A stretch of DNA of 28,272 bases from Chara braunii (taxonomy: Eukaryota; Streptophyta; Charophyceae; Charales; Characeae): positions 698,438-726,709 of the forward strand of contig BFEA01000530.1 in NCBI GenBank assembly GCA_003427395.1, read 5' to 3'. Under the pieces are notes generated by a model. That model made no database searches and had not been told where the DNA came from. It was given only the letters and a program-made list of their open reading frames with translations. This document shows, in pieces, positions 8,976 to 20,192 of the stretch (position 1 is the stretch's first letter; each line of letters opens with the position of its first letter). A program made the position numbers and the translations under genes.

Positions 8976-10110
8976 ATAGAACCACCCATCACTAAGAGAC
9001 CAACTTATGGGTCCTCACCACAACTCAACAAGAACATTCGAGATGGATACGCATTCGAGTTTCGAAAGACTCACAAATCCCTAGGGGACTTTCACACTTA
9101 TTTGACAAACATACTGCTCTACCCCTCCTTAAACTCGGCCCCATCACGTGCCCGTAGAAAAACCGCACGAGTATACTAAAGAGTAAACAGTTTATACATT
9201 TCACATTCACAAAATACATGAGATGCATCATGTACACCTCTCACACAAAGTTTCATACATCAGGATAAATCCACACTTGTGAGGGTGATTGTAATCGCTA
9301 CACAAGAAAGATAGATTTATAGCCTCAAGGTTTAATATATACGCTGAGGTGGGGTACCCCATCCGACAAATGAACAAATGTAGTGTTGAGTTACATATAT
9401 ACACTTAGAGTTGGACCATCTAAACTCAAAATGAAACCAGATAATCACTTTGTTATTAACGTACTCAAAATAAAAAAGTGATAACTAAAAAAAAACAGAA
9501 ATAGTCACGATATCATCAGACACCATCAGAAAAGTCCCGGCCTCGCCAGCTATGGTCCCGACCAAAATATTATTATACAATTTATCTCAATGAGAGATTC
9601 TTATAGCTCGCAGACTACCCGTGCCACAAAACAAAATTATGCGCATTTCATAAAATCAACACCCAGTCTCATTTCAACCTCATATCATTCGCACACAAAT
9701 CTCACATGCTACACTTATAGGCCAGAGAGTATGACTCACATAAGCCGAAATCACTCTCTAAGCCTCTTACACCACTCATATATGTACAACCATCTTGATC
9801 TAAATGGAAAAAAAGTCTCATATTTTATTCTCTTAACGATAGGTCGATATACACTTATGATTTGAAGAGTTCTTCTCAGTCACTCAAATGCGTTAGTGAA
9901 GTAGATCCTCATTACTTAAACCATACTTTCAAGACCACCCACCGATTTACTTGCTCGTTACATTCTAATAACACGACATGAGACTATCCTAACATACCTC
10001 AGACAACTATTTGTTAGGATCCATCTCTAAACCATCCAAATCCCCGGTCTGTAACCCATGTTACCTTACCGGAGTATTGTCGTGAAATCCCCATTTCTTC
10101 TAGACTATTT
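8976..10110. other. Interior of element A, unassigned
   Basis: AT-rich, with CATATA/ACTCAC-type simple words between 9650 and 9800. No polymerase or integrase motif was found in any frame. Short open frames at 9025-9237 (-) and 9590-9865 (+) have no recognisable content. Confidence 0.35.
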
Positions 10111-10399
10111 ATGGTAGCCAGGGTTGTCGGCGCTCGGGACAGGCCGAACACCCAAACCCGAACGCCCGAACGTTCGGCACCCCTTCTCGACACGTTCGCC
10201 CGTTCGGCCACATGAGGGGGGGGGGGGGGAAACACACGAAATTTCAAAAATTCTGAAAAATATATATGTTATGGAAAAGAATAAACTAAACAAGATGTGC
10301 TTCAACGTTACATCCAAATTTTTTACTAAATTTAAAATAAAAATCAAATCCTAAAAATAAATAATAATAATGAAAACTATAAAAAATAAAACGAGAATG

Positions 10400-10662
10400 A
10401 AATTACTGAGTGGGCGAGCACGTTTTTGACACCGCCATCTTTGGCGACTTTTTTTTTTTTTTTTTTGTGAATAATTCCATGAAAAATTATATATGTGTAT
10501 CTTACATAATATAGAATATACAAATAAAGTTTGAAAAATTAATATTTTTTTTCATGTTCCGAAATAAAGAAAAAACAAAAAGCGAGAAGAAAAAAAAACA
10601 AATTAGTGAGTGGGCAAGCAAGTTTTGACACCACCATCTTTGACGATTTTCATTTTTTTTGG
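10400..10662. repeat. Internal 200-bp-period duplication in the hAT-type element
   Basis: The modules starting at 10401 and 10601 share GAGTGGGC.AGCA, TTTTGACACC.CCATCTTTG and a following T run. They lie in direct orientation. This could be an array of binding-site-like modules or a simple duplication during element birth. Confidence 0.75.
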
Positions 10663-10730
10663 CTCAACAAAATGATTTCAAAATTAAGAGGGAGATACCT
10701 TACATCACAAAGAACTCACAAAAAATAATT

Positions 10731-10732
<2 letters not shown>

Positions 10733-10764
<32 letters not shown>
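10733..10764. repeat. (AT)n microsatellite
   Basis: About 16 AT units inside the hAT-type element. Confidence 0.95.
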
Positions 10765-10768
<4 letters not shown>

Positions 10769-10987
10769 GTGTCAAAATATTTTTTTGCGGGTTCCGAACC
10801 CCTTCAAGTTCGGGCCCCGTACGCGGACCCGAACGCCCGAACGTTCGGGGGTCAGCTTAGGGGCCTCTATACGTTCGGCCTGACAACCCTGATGGTAGCT
10901 ATATAATCGGGGTTTCTTGCTCATGCATACGACCTATCCAAATCTTCAGGTCCTCCTCATACAAATCCTTTCTCTCCTTAGTCATTG

Positions 10988-11401
10988 TCAACGGGCGATG
11001 CTTGACGCTTCAGCTCGCCACAAAGCCTCTTTCTGCGCCCCTCCACGTATGGTCGGATCAATATAATTCGGAGCCCTGTCAAAGACATCCCCTTCGATAT
11101 TAGTACTTAACATGCCACTTGCTTCATCAATCTTTCGTTCACGATATAACTTTATTGCGTGTCCCTCTTTGGCACAATGTCTGCAAGTGATTTTCCTTCA
11201 ATCTTCTTTTCCTCCTCCAAATCCACACCCACCATCTGAATTTACCCGAGCTGGACTCCTCGCCTTCCATTGGGCTTTTGTTAACTTAAAGCGCTCACGG
11301 TTTTTTTCTCTGATTGACCATCTCCCCATCTCTTTCTTCTCCTCAAGCTTCATGCCACTTTCTCTGAATCTTCTTGAGGTGGAAGGAATCTCGCTCATCA
11401 C
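10988..11401 (-). pseudogene. Retrotransposon gag remnant with zinc knuckle
   Basis: On the minus strand an Arg/Lys/Glu-rich frame starting at 11401 continues through one in-frame TGA (11198-11200) to a stop at 10988-10990. Just after the TGA it reads CRHCAKEGHAIKLY (11185 down to 11144), matching the CX2CX4HX4C zinc knuckle of retroelement nucleocapsid, except that the last cysteine is tyrosine (TAT for TGT). A basic, charged segment before a zinc knuckle is usual for the C-terminal part of gag, which packages element RNA. The orientation agrees with the primer-binding site at 15067-15086 and makes this the gag of element A. The plus-strand 159-codon frame covering it is only its shadow. Copia and gypsy origins are both possible from the knuckle alone; the tRNA-Asp-type primer site favours a gypsy element. 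Confidence 0.7.
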
Positions 11402-12205
11402 CCTTTGTTTGCCCCCTATTGCCCCCTATCTTTTTCTGTTGTTTCATCCGATATCTCTTCTGGAGCCTTCCGCTTGCCTTTTTCTGACTTCCTCCAATCA
11501 TGTCATTCTCTCTTCTAATGTCCTTACTTCTTTTTGTTCATCAGCTAAATCCCCTCGTGCTGACGCATCTTCGACAATTGACGCAACTTGAAGGATTTCA
11601 TGATGTTGAATAACATCATTCTTTTAAGGAACCTTTCTCTCAAGAAGCTCTCGAGTTCATTCCATGTTTATGACTCCAACACGAAAGCGTGCACTTCCTC
11701 GCTCAAGTTCGCACAAACAAATAACGGTAGTATACTGGACATGACTCTCTCGTCCCACATCTTTGTGAGGCTAAAGTCAAGGTAGTCGCACAAGAAGTTT
11801 CAAATTTATTCCTTGAAACAGAAGTTGGAGCAAGGGTAACTAAGGTTTAAAGTCTTGTTGTGTGTACGATAAAAGAATTAGTGTGATTCGGGTGTTCGTA
11901 ATATTGTCTTGCCCTTGCCTATTTTTAGCCTTCTTAGACGACAATCTGATGATCCATTGTTTGTCATGTGTGTCAAGTCGGCATCGACATCATGGCTGGA
12001 GAAAGTGGTTTTGCTAAAATCCTGTTGTGGAGGAGCTCGTGCCTCACTAAAGTGTTGTTGCGCAAGTAAGTACACGACTCAATGACCCCAAACCGCACTC
12101 CCACTAGATAGTAAGGCAACTATAAACGAGTCTATGGGAGATGCACTTGGTAAACTATGGGGGCACCCTCTATTGGTATGCTGCGACTCGAACCTCGTCC
12201 CAATC
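11402..12205 (-). other. Probable upstream gag region of element A, broken
   Basis: The minus strand has charged stretches in shifting frames (for example an E/K/R-rich frame between about 11600 and 11480) that would fit the body of a gag gene, but stops and frameshifts are frequent and no domain can be named. Confidence 0.3.
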
Positions 12206-12658
12206 TCAAACTCTTTCATCCGGATCGTGGAAGGTAACAAATGCATCAATTACATTGACCATGTTCCTGATCCCTTGACTAGGGGGTAAAAAGCTTAGGT
12301 TTAGATACATGCTATATATCATTTTGCATGTGTAACGCCCATACCCCCATTCCCGTTCCCTCGAAGCGGCTTTTGTTGTTGCCCCTATCCTCGTCTGTCC
12401 CCCGAAAAATTTATCTACGAGAAACTCGGGCAGGACGACTCGTAGCGGGGATGAAGGGAGCATAAACTCTTCGACATGGTTGACTTCTATATGGGTCACC
12501 ACCTGGTCTTCTCCGTCATGGACTCTTCCTCTTGCCCATTTCGCCGCAACCCCCTCAATTATCCTTAGAGACCTCGCGAGCAGACTTTCATGCCCAAGTG
12601 CCAACTCGATCCCATGCTTGACCCAAAATGAGAAAGAGGCGTATAGGGTTACCCTCAC
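12206..12658 (-). CDS. Unrecognised 150-codon open frame
   Basis: This is one of the longer uninterrupted frames in the window, on the same strand as the gag remnant and the primer-binding site of element A. It contains no motif that I recognise, no signal peptide and no membrane segment. It may be a surviving piece of the N-terminal gag region or of an extra ORF such as those before gag in some Tat-lineage elements. It may equally be chance, because stops are found just upstream in the same frame. The start at 12658 is simply the first ATG. Confidence 0.2.
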   Translation of the reverse strand: MRVTLYASFSFWVKHGIELALGHESLLARSLRIIEGVAAKWARGRVHDGEDQVVTHIEVNHVEEFMLPSSPLRVVLPEFLVDKFFGGQTRIGATTKAASREREWGYGRYTCKMIYSMYLNLSFLPPSQGIRNMVNVIDAFVTFHDPDERV

Positions 12659-15066
12659 GATCGCACAATCTCAATCATCATCAAATCCAGACTCGATCCA
12701 GACGAAGATACCCGTATCTATCAATATGCCCCACTAGAAAGAGATGTATTCTCCTTCCTGGACTCGCCCCGACAAAGATATATCGAGTTCATCGTCCCTT
12801 TGAACGGGCAAGGTTATATTGAGATTTTCCTTAGCATAAAGCATTCTGATTTATCTTTGCTCTGTTTGGGTTTTCTCCATCACAGACGAACGTCTAGCAT
12901 ACGTCTCTTATTACTGTGCTGTCAACCTCCTTCTACAATCACTGCTCTTGAAGTCTTAGCTTCAAATGATAATTTTACTAAAATTTGTCATTTATAGTGT
13001 TTACGACCACCCAACTTAAAAGAGGTAAACAACGGTAACATACCACATAGTAATATACTTACGAATATCAAGACTCACAATAATAATTATCCATAGAAAA
13101 TGATACATCACGTTAGTAATTGACATCAATGATAATCATAAAGGATTAATAAATAAACGTTATTTGCAAGCTAGTCAATTAAACAGAAGTAGATACAAAT
13201 ACATCATAACGATAAAAGATCAAGATGAAATTTGGCAACAATAAACACTCTCAAGCATAATAATAATAAGAGTACTACACTCTATTTTCCAGCTTTGACA
13301 GATGTATACTGTGTCCAGGGGCAATGTAATCTCTTTTTAGAAAGGATAGCATCTTAAATATTTGAACCCCCCTCAAGGATCAAACCTCAATTATTTCCCC
13401 TTCGATTCTAATACTTATTTCTTGCAGACCCTTGCCGATAAAGTAAACAACCTCACCATACACTTTTCCAGGTGCGTTGTCTCGTCCTGTGCTTGTGAAC
13501 CCATTTGACACAAAAATAGTTGGGGATTTATCTCCTATCGCTCAATGGCATGTAGTAGATGCTTCCCTCATGGGCCATAGTCTGACAAGGTTCAAATATT
13601 TTCCTCCTATTCAGTAGTAATGTAATCATTTTATCACAGAGAATTAGACAACAACCCCCCATTATGAACCAATTCCGACATGGGGCCCACTACTACTTAC
13701 AAGACGATTTATAACTTTCTCAAAGCCTTCCTTCAAAGAAACAATAACATAGGATTGCAATCTTGCTTGGGGTGGACTGTCACACATCGACCATTCTATG
13801 AAAAAAAAATTATCTCAAGGAAGCGGTCACTCTATTCACATTCAAATCCGCATCAGACATGAATTCTATGCAATGCGTTCGTCCAATTTTGAAAATGCAA
13901 TCCAAACGCATAAGCTTAATAGAAAGTCATAAATGGGTAATTGGACCTAGACAACTCATACAAATCATTGCAGACCGATAATTTCAAATAGGTACTTCGA
14001 ATGAATAACTCATGTAACTATCCACAAAATGAATAACCCTGAAATTGGATAATATTAAGTACATAACCTTACATAAGTGAACACTAAATAGGCTTACTAA
14101 AATAAAACTTGACATAAATGGGTGGATTTAACCAAATCAACTCAAAAGAACAACCCTTGGATAAATAGTTTTGAGTCCTTAGTTCCAACTCCATAGATTC
14201 AAGTGGATGATGTAAACTTGAAAAAGTTTGAGCGAAGGTCTAACATCACCAGGATCTCATCGCCTTATCAAAGATAGATAGGGCACTTCAAGTGTTAGTC
14301 TCTTCACTGCCACATCGAATGCATTTCATTGAGGTCCTAACACGGTGTTCACTGCACCTACCTACCACTTTATACGCCTAGCTCAAATACGTTGGCTAGT
14401 GCGAGACGGACCTCAACTTTCTATGGTTAAATAATTTAATCAACCACTTCGAACCCAGACTTAAGGATCCCTGTTTATGCCCATAAAAAGTTTTCGGCCT
14501 CCTTAGCCTACCTCTTATTGAAATCCCGATTACTCCCCACATAATACTTAGGAAGAGACTCTACGATTTCAAATCCTGACGAGGGAGAAACTTTCTTCTC
14601 ATCCTCAACCATATCTCACACAATGCGTTCTATGATACTGTCAGGGCAACTCCAACGACTTTTGCGGCCATGATAGGTACCCACAGGGCTGGCTTCAAAA
14701 ATTGAATATGCTTAGCAATGCAGATTCCGCCTCACCCATCCTTAGTCGTATGAGATATGCAAGGCACCTTCCAGCCACTTCAAATGTAAAGGTCAAAAGA
14801 GTACTAGCTCCAACCACCATCATGCGAGCCAAGGTATGTAAGCGTATAATCAAGACGCTTCTCACTCTCGAACCACCCACACTGTATGAAAGAAAGCTAA
14901 CTCACATAATCAACTCTCACTCGTAGTTCATCTTTTACAATTAACAATTAGTCACTCTATCTTTAATCTATCAATATGATCAATAACGAAAGTTGTCGTT
15001 TTTGTCTGGATCAGTAGCCTGCATTTAACTAGGGTTCAATCTCTAAGGATCCCTGTAGGCAACCAA
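12659..15066. other. Leader region of element A, unassigned
   Basis: This stretch lies between the primer-binding site and the first gag-like sequence when read on the minus strand. It is AT-rich from 13000 to 14200 and holds only short frames (13680-13862 +, 14702-14926 +, 14695-14880 -) with no recognisable domain. A long leader is common in large plant retrotransposons. Confidence 0.35.
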
Positions 15067-15086
15067 GATCCCTGGCAATGGCGCCA
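15067..15086 (-). other. Primer-binding site, tRNA-Asp type
   Basis: The minus strand reads TGGCGCCATTGCCAGGGATC. It is complementary to the 3' end of plant tRNA-Asp including CCA (complement TGGCGCCGTTGCCGGGGATC) with two mismatches. Both are G-to-A changes on this strand at former CpG sites, as expected from deamination of methylated cytosine. This type of primer site is common in plant Athila/Tat-type gypsy elements. The LTR end should lie within a few bases to the right, but the expected CA is not clear (the nearest is about 15101-15102). Confidence 0.75.
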
Positions 15087-15099
15087 CCGGTCGAGCTCA

Positions 15100-18000
15100 T
15101 TGGTCCCACAGGGGGACCCTCCCGGCCGCGTCACGCATGATTTTTGTAGGACTTTTTATCATAGTGCAATGGAGTCTCGTCGCCGCTCCGGATGAGTGTG
15201 CCAACCATACCTCTCGCGAACCCCTACGACGGAATAGGGCCACGAGAGATACAACTTACCTCCACCCAAGGGGCTGTCACCACCCTTGAACGGGCGTATC
15301 ACGTGCGAAAGTTAATTAGTTGCAATCACAGAGGTGACCCAGCCGAGGGCGTTTCTCGTACGTTGTAGCATAGGGGGTGCGCGCGATCCCACACCTCTAT
15401 CGGACATGTACGTGAATCGACGTACTGGGGGTTGAAGTCCCAAGTGCAACTAGACGTCGGTCGACTAGGACGCATCCTTGTCACTCTCTCTACCTCTCCC
15501 CGTGACTGCACAACCCCTAACTTACTCCCAACCGGGTTCGTCTACCTTCGGTCTACTGAAATGTGAGTTTCACCGCACGGCCTTGCTTCGGCAAATGAGC
15601 TAAATCTTCTTCTACTACACGGAACTATTCGCTGGTGTCCGATCATGCGCGTAGAGAAATATAGAGGCTACTTCCATCGATAATATGCGCAAAGCCGGAA
15701 TGAATCTTCTGCTAGAACGTAGAAATATACGCTGTTGTCCAATCGTCCCCCCCCTGCGCGCACTTCTTCGTTTGGCTTGCTCCGCACCGTGGAGACCCTC
15801 CTCCGATGGATGAGCAAAATCAGAATGAGTCTTCCACTAGAACGCGGCTAGGTGCATCAGCACCTTGCCAACCCCTTTCCCGTGCGTAGCTCCTGCCGCT
15901 CACCCTGCCTAATCCTCCACTCGAACTCACGATCGGGCGCCCCCCTCCTCTTCTCAATGTTCCGAAGCCTCGAGATAGCCGCTTGGTTCGTCCAAATCGG
16001 TCGAGAGATAGCCGAGATATGTTGAAATTTTCATTGCTCTCCTTCTCGCTCCTTAATGCACGTGATCACCACAACGAGTCAGTGAGGGATGACGAAGCGC
16101 ACCACTTACGAGCACGAATGGGTGGCAGCACCGGTGAAAGGCACGAGTAGTAACCCACTTCAACATTCATCCAGAGTGTGTAGAATCAGAATGAATCTTC
16201 CTCCAAAGAAGGGAAAGATACATCCCGCGCGGAGTATGTATCTTTTGTAGCATAAAAAACACCCATCATCTTCAAAATCCGTCTTCATAATCGGATTTGC
16301 CCACCATCAAAGCCCCTAAAACACATCTTTACTCGACTGGTTTTGTCAAGTATCGTGTGAGTTTCGCGTTTTTCGCTTCTTTCATCTCCTCCTTCTCAGC
16401 ATCTTCACACAACCTGTTCTTCTTCTAGCTCCATTCCTACTAACCTACTTCCAAAACTAACATCGTCACTGAACTCGCCCACCCCAAAAACCCTTGACTA
16501 CTATCACCCCTCATCTGATTCCGTCGAGAATCAAGTAGTATTCTTGATTTTTCACTCCGTCTACCTCTACTCCTGCCATAGCTTCGCACATCAGCTTTCT
16601 CCTCGATCTCATATCCTACTAACCTGTCACTCAAACTAACAACGGATTCGGGGTCGCCAACCCCCAAAATGTCGGAATCGCCTCCTCCCTCCCCCGATTC
16701 CGATGAATCAAGCGAGCTACGCTTCTTCAACTGCGCCTGACTTGTCCTCCACCATTGCCACCTTATACTGTACCCAATACATTTTCCTCGGCTAGATTCG
16801 ACTTCCTTTTCTTCACTTCCTCCCCCAGTGGCCGCCCTCCTTCATCGCTCTTTGTTAGCGCATCTCTTAGTAGTTGTGGTGGCCCGGTCCGACTGATTCT
16901 CTGCAGCAGCTTGGTAGGCCGTTCAACAACTTCGGTTGTTAATCCAGGAGATTCTGAAGGAACCAATTACTGCACGGTTCAATTAGTATTTCACCGCCTA
17001 TAGTCAAGTCCGACGGGGGATAGCACACCAACATCAGTGCAGGCTCCGCCACAGTCTTCTTCGGCCCGCTCTGCCCGATAGTCCCAATCACTTCCGCAGA
17101 AGGATTTTGGTGCTGACTACACACCAGTTCGATTAGCCTTTAGCCCCTATACCTTGTTCGGCGAACACTTTTTTCGTCAGTATCGCTGCATGTTTCCACT
17201 AAGTTTCAACTAGTCGATTTGCTTGAGCAAAGTTCTCCCCCTTTCGGGTCCCCAACCGGCAATTCAGATATAGATAGCGGTCACGGGTTAAGGGCACGGG
17301 GTTGCTGGAAGCCTAATCGTGGGCTTGGATGGGCCGGGCTCGATCCTGGTGGTAGTAGCAAATGTTCAAATGAGACTGTGAAAATCGTAGTGGAAAGGGG
17401 TTTCCACGTGAGCAGTTGCTGCAGCGGCCTCCCTACATTGCCCCGAGCCGCTCCCGCCGGGGCGCTACTCACCTCTCTCGAGTCCTAACGGGCATGCACA
17501 CACTGAAACCTCTCGTGGCCGATTCGTGGGTGATGGACGGTGCACCCTCATAGGGTTCCCGCCACTCAAGTCTGCTTCCGCCTTGTGGGCTAAATCACCT
17601 CCCCGACTCGCATGCACGTTGAACTCCTCGGTCCTTGTTTCAGGACGAGTTGGACAAAGGACTTTCGTCGGCATCTCGAACACGCAAAAACCCATAGGTC
17701 AACCAAAAAGAGGCACGCGCTCAAGGTCCTCGACAACCTCGATGGCCCCTACGTCCTGTGTCGCGTCCGATTCAAGGAAGGTCAAAACATAAAAATAAAT
17801 AATAATGGCGATAAAATGATAAAATATTTAAAAAAGGATAACACCTAGGCTACCAGTCGGGCCGCCCGGGTCCCGGGTGGCCAGCCCGTGCAAGGACAAA
17901 GAAGGGTCCCAAAAAAAAAAAAAGCATCCAAAAAATTCAAAAAAAAACTATGTAATAAACTGAACAACTTTTGCCTTAGGGTCACATCGAATTTCTTTAC

Positions 18001-18855
18001 CAAATTTAAAATATAAAACAAAATGTTAAAATATTTTTTATTTTTTTTTAACTTTAAATCTTTTTGGCCCCGCCGGGCAAGTGACCCCGGGCCACTCTGG
18101 TAGCCTAGGATAACACCGAAAAACGATGGGCGAGGAGAGAAAGAACCGCTAGTACCTTTTCAGTCCTGTTGGGGGCAAGACCAAGGGGGAATAACCCCAC
18201 CGGGCCCTCAACCCCTCGCCCTCTTAAAACTGCTCCATTACTCTTGCGTCGTCGCCCACTAGCCTCGATCCCTGACTCTCCTCGATGAAAGCCCGTTACC
18301 ATAATCAATAGTGCTAGGCCCAAGGTTGAGTTTAGCACTAGTGGACATCTATATAGACGGTTATCACACAGCGCGCAGATCCACCTGAAACGCTTTAAAG
18401 CCACTCCGTGGCCTATCAACCTAGTTCACGGCCATCGGCCTCCCGCAGCTAGCGTGCTGCTCGCTTGTTTTCATGTTTCTACCCTTATTTTCACTCCGCT
18501 CATTATACAAAACCGTGCCTCCACCGACGCTGTCCTCCACACGTACACAAATGTCACGGTCATGCTTACCAATCAAAATAACATATAATTTAATCCCAGT
18601 TTAATCAAAATTTCAAAAATAAAAATAAAAATTTAGCCGGCAACCGACCAACTTGACAATCACCACAAAAAAAAAAGATCATGCGTGCCTTAAGTTTGCA
18701 CGCCCACACACTCTCTACTTTCAATCTACCATTCAGTCAAAGTAAATGAAACACAATCACGCATTGCGCCGTGTACTTGAACCTTAAACCAAACTTATTT
18801 TTTTGTTACTTGCAAAACACAGGGCGGATACCCTTGTACGGGTATTCACACCAAT
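15100..18855 (-). repeat. Right (5') LTR of element A
   Basis: The LTR is bounded on the left by the primer-binding site and on the right by sequence matching the start of the left LTR (TGGTGTGAATACCC on the minus strand near 18853). Only 15857-17036 and 18747-18855 have a counterpart in the left LTR. The portion from 15100 to 15856 has no left match, so this boundary rests on the primer site. It contains MITE M copy 2 at 17845-18108. A TATA-like CTATATAGAC at 18349-18358 (readable on both strands) could be a promoter element, but this is weak. Short frames (17219-17488 +, 17526-17792 +, 18105-18419 -) have no recognisable products. Confidence 0.6.
17845..18108. mobile_element. hAT-like MITE family M, copy 2 (264 bp)
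   Basis: The element starts CTAGGCTACCAG and ends CTGGTAGCCTAG, perfect 12-bp inverted repeats. It is flanked by GATAACAC at 17837-17844 and 18109-18116, a perfect 8-bp target duplication. Inside it shares with copy 1 (4777-5055) the words CAGTCGGGCCGCCCG, GTGCAAGGAC, GCCTTAGGGTCACATC and GGGCAAGTG.CCCCG, in the same orientation. The flanks could also be read as a 10-bp duplication with 11-bp ends, but copy 1 supports 8 bp. Confidence 0.92.
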
Positions 18856-19090
18856 AACGTATTCTTTCTCTTATATTATTTTCACACGGTCGTAACAATT
18901 AGGTTTCCCTTGACTAGTTCCCTTACTGTTCTCGTTTTCTTTTAAAGACTAGTTTTTAAACTTACACGAAAGTCACACCGCCTTTGCGAGAAGGATGTTT
19001 CGTTCTAGTGTCTTTACCACTCTATCTCTTAGGCCTTCATACTTCAAGCTGTCAACTCAGTAGGGTCATTACACATAGACAAAATTGGAT
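18856..19090. other. Unassigned sequence
   Basis: No gene or repeat recognised right of element A. A short frame at 18984-19172 (+) runs into the minisatellite. Confidence 0.3.
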
Positions 19091-19530
19091 GAACACTCCT
19101 TCGCCCTTTATCCAATCATCTTCTCAATACCAATCAAAACATCAAGTTAGACACAAGACGAACACTCATTGACCCTCTATCAGTCACTTTTCAATACTTA
19201 AGACAACATCAAGCTAGACATAAACGTAGGAACTAGGCGGATACTCCTTGACCCTCTATCCAGTCACTTCTCAATACCAATCAAAACATCAAGTTAGACT
19301 CACACGCATGAAGCAGCAAAACGTACACTCCTTGACCCTCTATCTAGCTACTTCTGAATACCAATCAAAACATCAAGTTAGACGCACACGCATTAATCAA
19401 CTGGACGGACTCTCCTTGACCCCCTATTCAACCACTTCTCAATACCAATCAAAACATAAAGTTAGACAGACACAATGTAACTGGACGGACACTCCTTGAC
19501 TCTCTATCCAGTCATTTCTCAATATCAATT
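19091..19530. repeat. Minisatellite, five and a half units of 69-84 bp
   Basis: Unit starts are at 19091, 19160, 19239, 19323, 19407 and 19487, each near ACTCCTTGACCCTCTAT, followed by CACTTCTCAATACCAATC and AAAACATCAAGTTAGAC. Lengths vary because of the linker after GTTAGAC. The last unit is partial. The plus-strand frame with repeated SQYQSKHQVR-like residues is a translation of the array, not evidence for a protein. Confidence 0.95.
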
Positions 19531-20192
19531 AGTGCAACATAACAACTCACCCTATCTGTTACACCCTTGGGTAACCTTCATCTCTCTTCAATGGAAAGAT
19601 TACAGTTTCTAACTTTTCTTAAACCTAAGGTTCTTTAGGATTTCGCTTCTTTTCTTTTTATTTTTCATACAAGCTCTTCTTACATCCGCATAATCTTATT
19701 CATCCCTTTTTGATACATTTGTCCAAAAAGAATCATCAATAGTATATATTTGTATGTGCATGCAGACAAATAATGAAACGTACTTATAAGAATTTATGAG
19801 ATGGAAGAAAATTAATGACATACATGTAAGTTTCATGCCTCCCGAGTTCCGTATGAACTCCAACAGAGCTCATGCAATCGCCCTAAGTGCATCATGTTTG
19901 TTTTGGTAAGTGAAACATCATTCAAGACTTTTCATGCAAAGTAAACATGCATCAATTCATATGCGGGGCTGACCGAAATTGACCATTAAGTAAACTAGTA
20001 GGCATAATTTTTAGTCAAGCATCATTAAGTTGTAACAATTTTTTGTCGCATCAAGTCCATTGTCTTTTATTAATCTTGCTGGCATCACAAATAGAAGGGA
20101 TTTGCTCTAACCAACCATAAAAAGGTATAAGCATTTTTACTAAGGTGCTCATGAACTTTTGTTAATGTAGTATATGTTGGGTAAAAGTGGGT
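19531..20192. other. Unassigned sequence
   Basis: AT-rich, with no recognisable gene or repeat family. Confidence 0.3.

Larger units (their letters stand above)
10119..10891. mobile_element. hAT-type non-autonomous element, 773 bp
   Basis: The ends are CAGGGTTGTC and GACAACCCTG, perfect 10-bp inverted repeats, and the element is flanked on both sides by ATGGTAGC (10111-10118 and 10892-10899), a perfect 8-bp target duplication typical of hAT elements. Near both ends lies CCCGAACGCCCGAACGTTCG (about 10156-10175 and 10828-10847), which contains the palindrome CGAACGTTCG. The AT-rich interior holds a 200-bp-period duplication (AATTACTGAGTGGGC at 10401, AATTAGTGAGTGGGC at 10601), homopolymer runs and an AT microsatellite. 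It encodes no transposase. Some of the interior (ACTAAATTTAAAATAAAAAT) resembles MITE family M, whose termini differ. Confidence 0.93.
6066..18855 (-). mobile_element. Long-LTR retrotransposon A, non-autonomous and degraded
   Basis: Two direct repeats (about 6066-7529 and 15857-18855) bracket an interior with a tRNA-Asp-type primer-binding site at 15067-15086 (-) and a gag zinc-knuckle remnant at about 11.15 kb (-). This order means the element points left: 5' LTR on the right, 3' LTR on the left. I recognise no protease, reverse transcriptase, RNase H or integrase inside, so it resembles a large retrotransposon derivative whose movement would depend on a partner. It is old: the LTRs differ at roughly one base in five by eye, both carry large rearrangements, and two DNA transposons are nested in the element. 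No target duplication of the whole element was found. Another reading is two solo LTRs with unrelated retroelement debris between them. Confidence 0.55.

Noticed and set aside
11112-11591. 159-codon plus-strand frame with Ser/Phe/Leu-rich residues
   Set aside because: It is the reverse-strand shadow of the charged gag remnant with the zinc knuckle.
19091-19530. CRISPR array or repeat protein
   Set aside because: The spacer-like parts are length variants of the same linker, the conserved part is longer than the linker, and the genome is eukaryotic. The repeated residues only translate the minisatellite.
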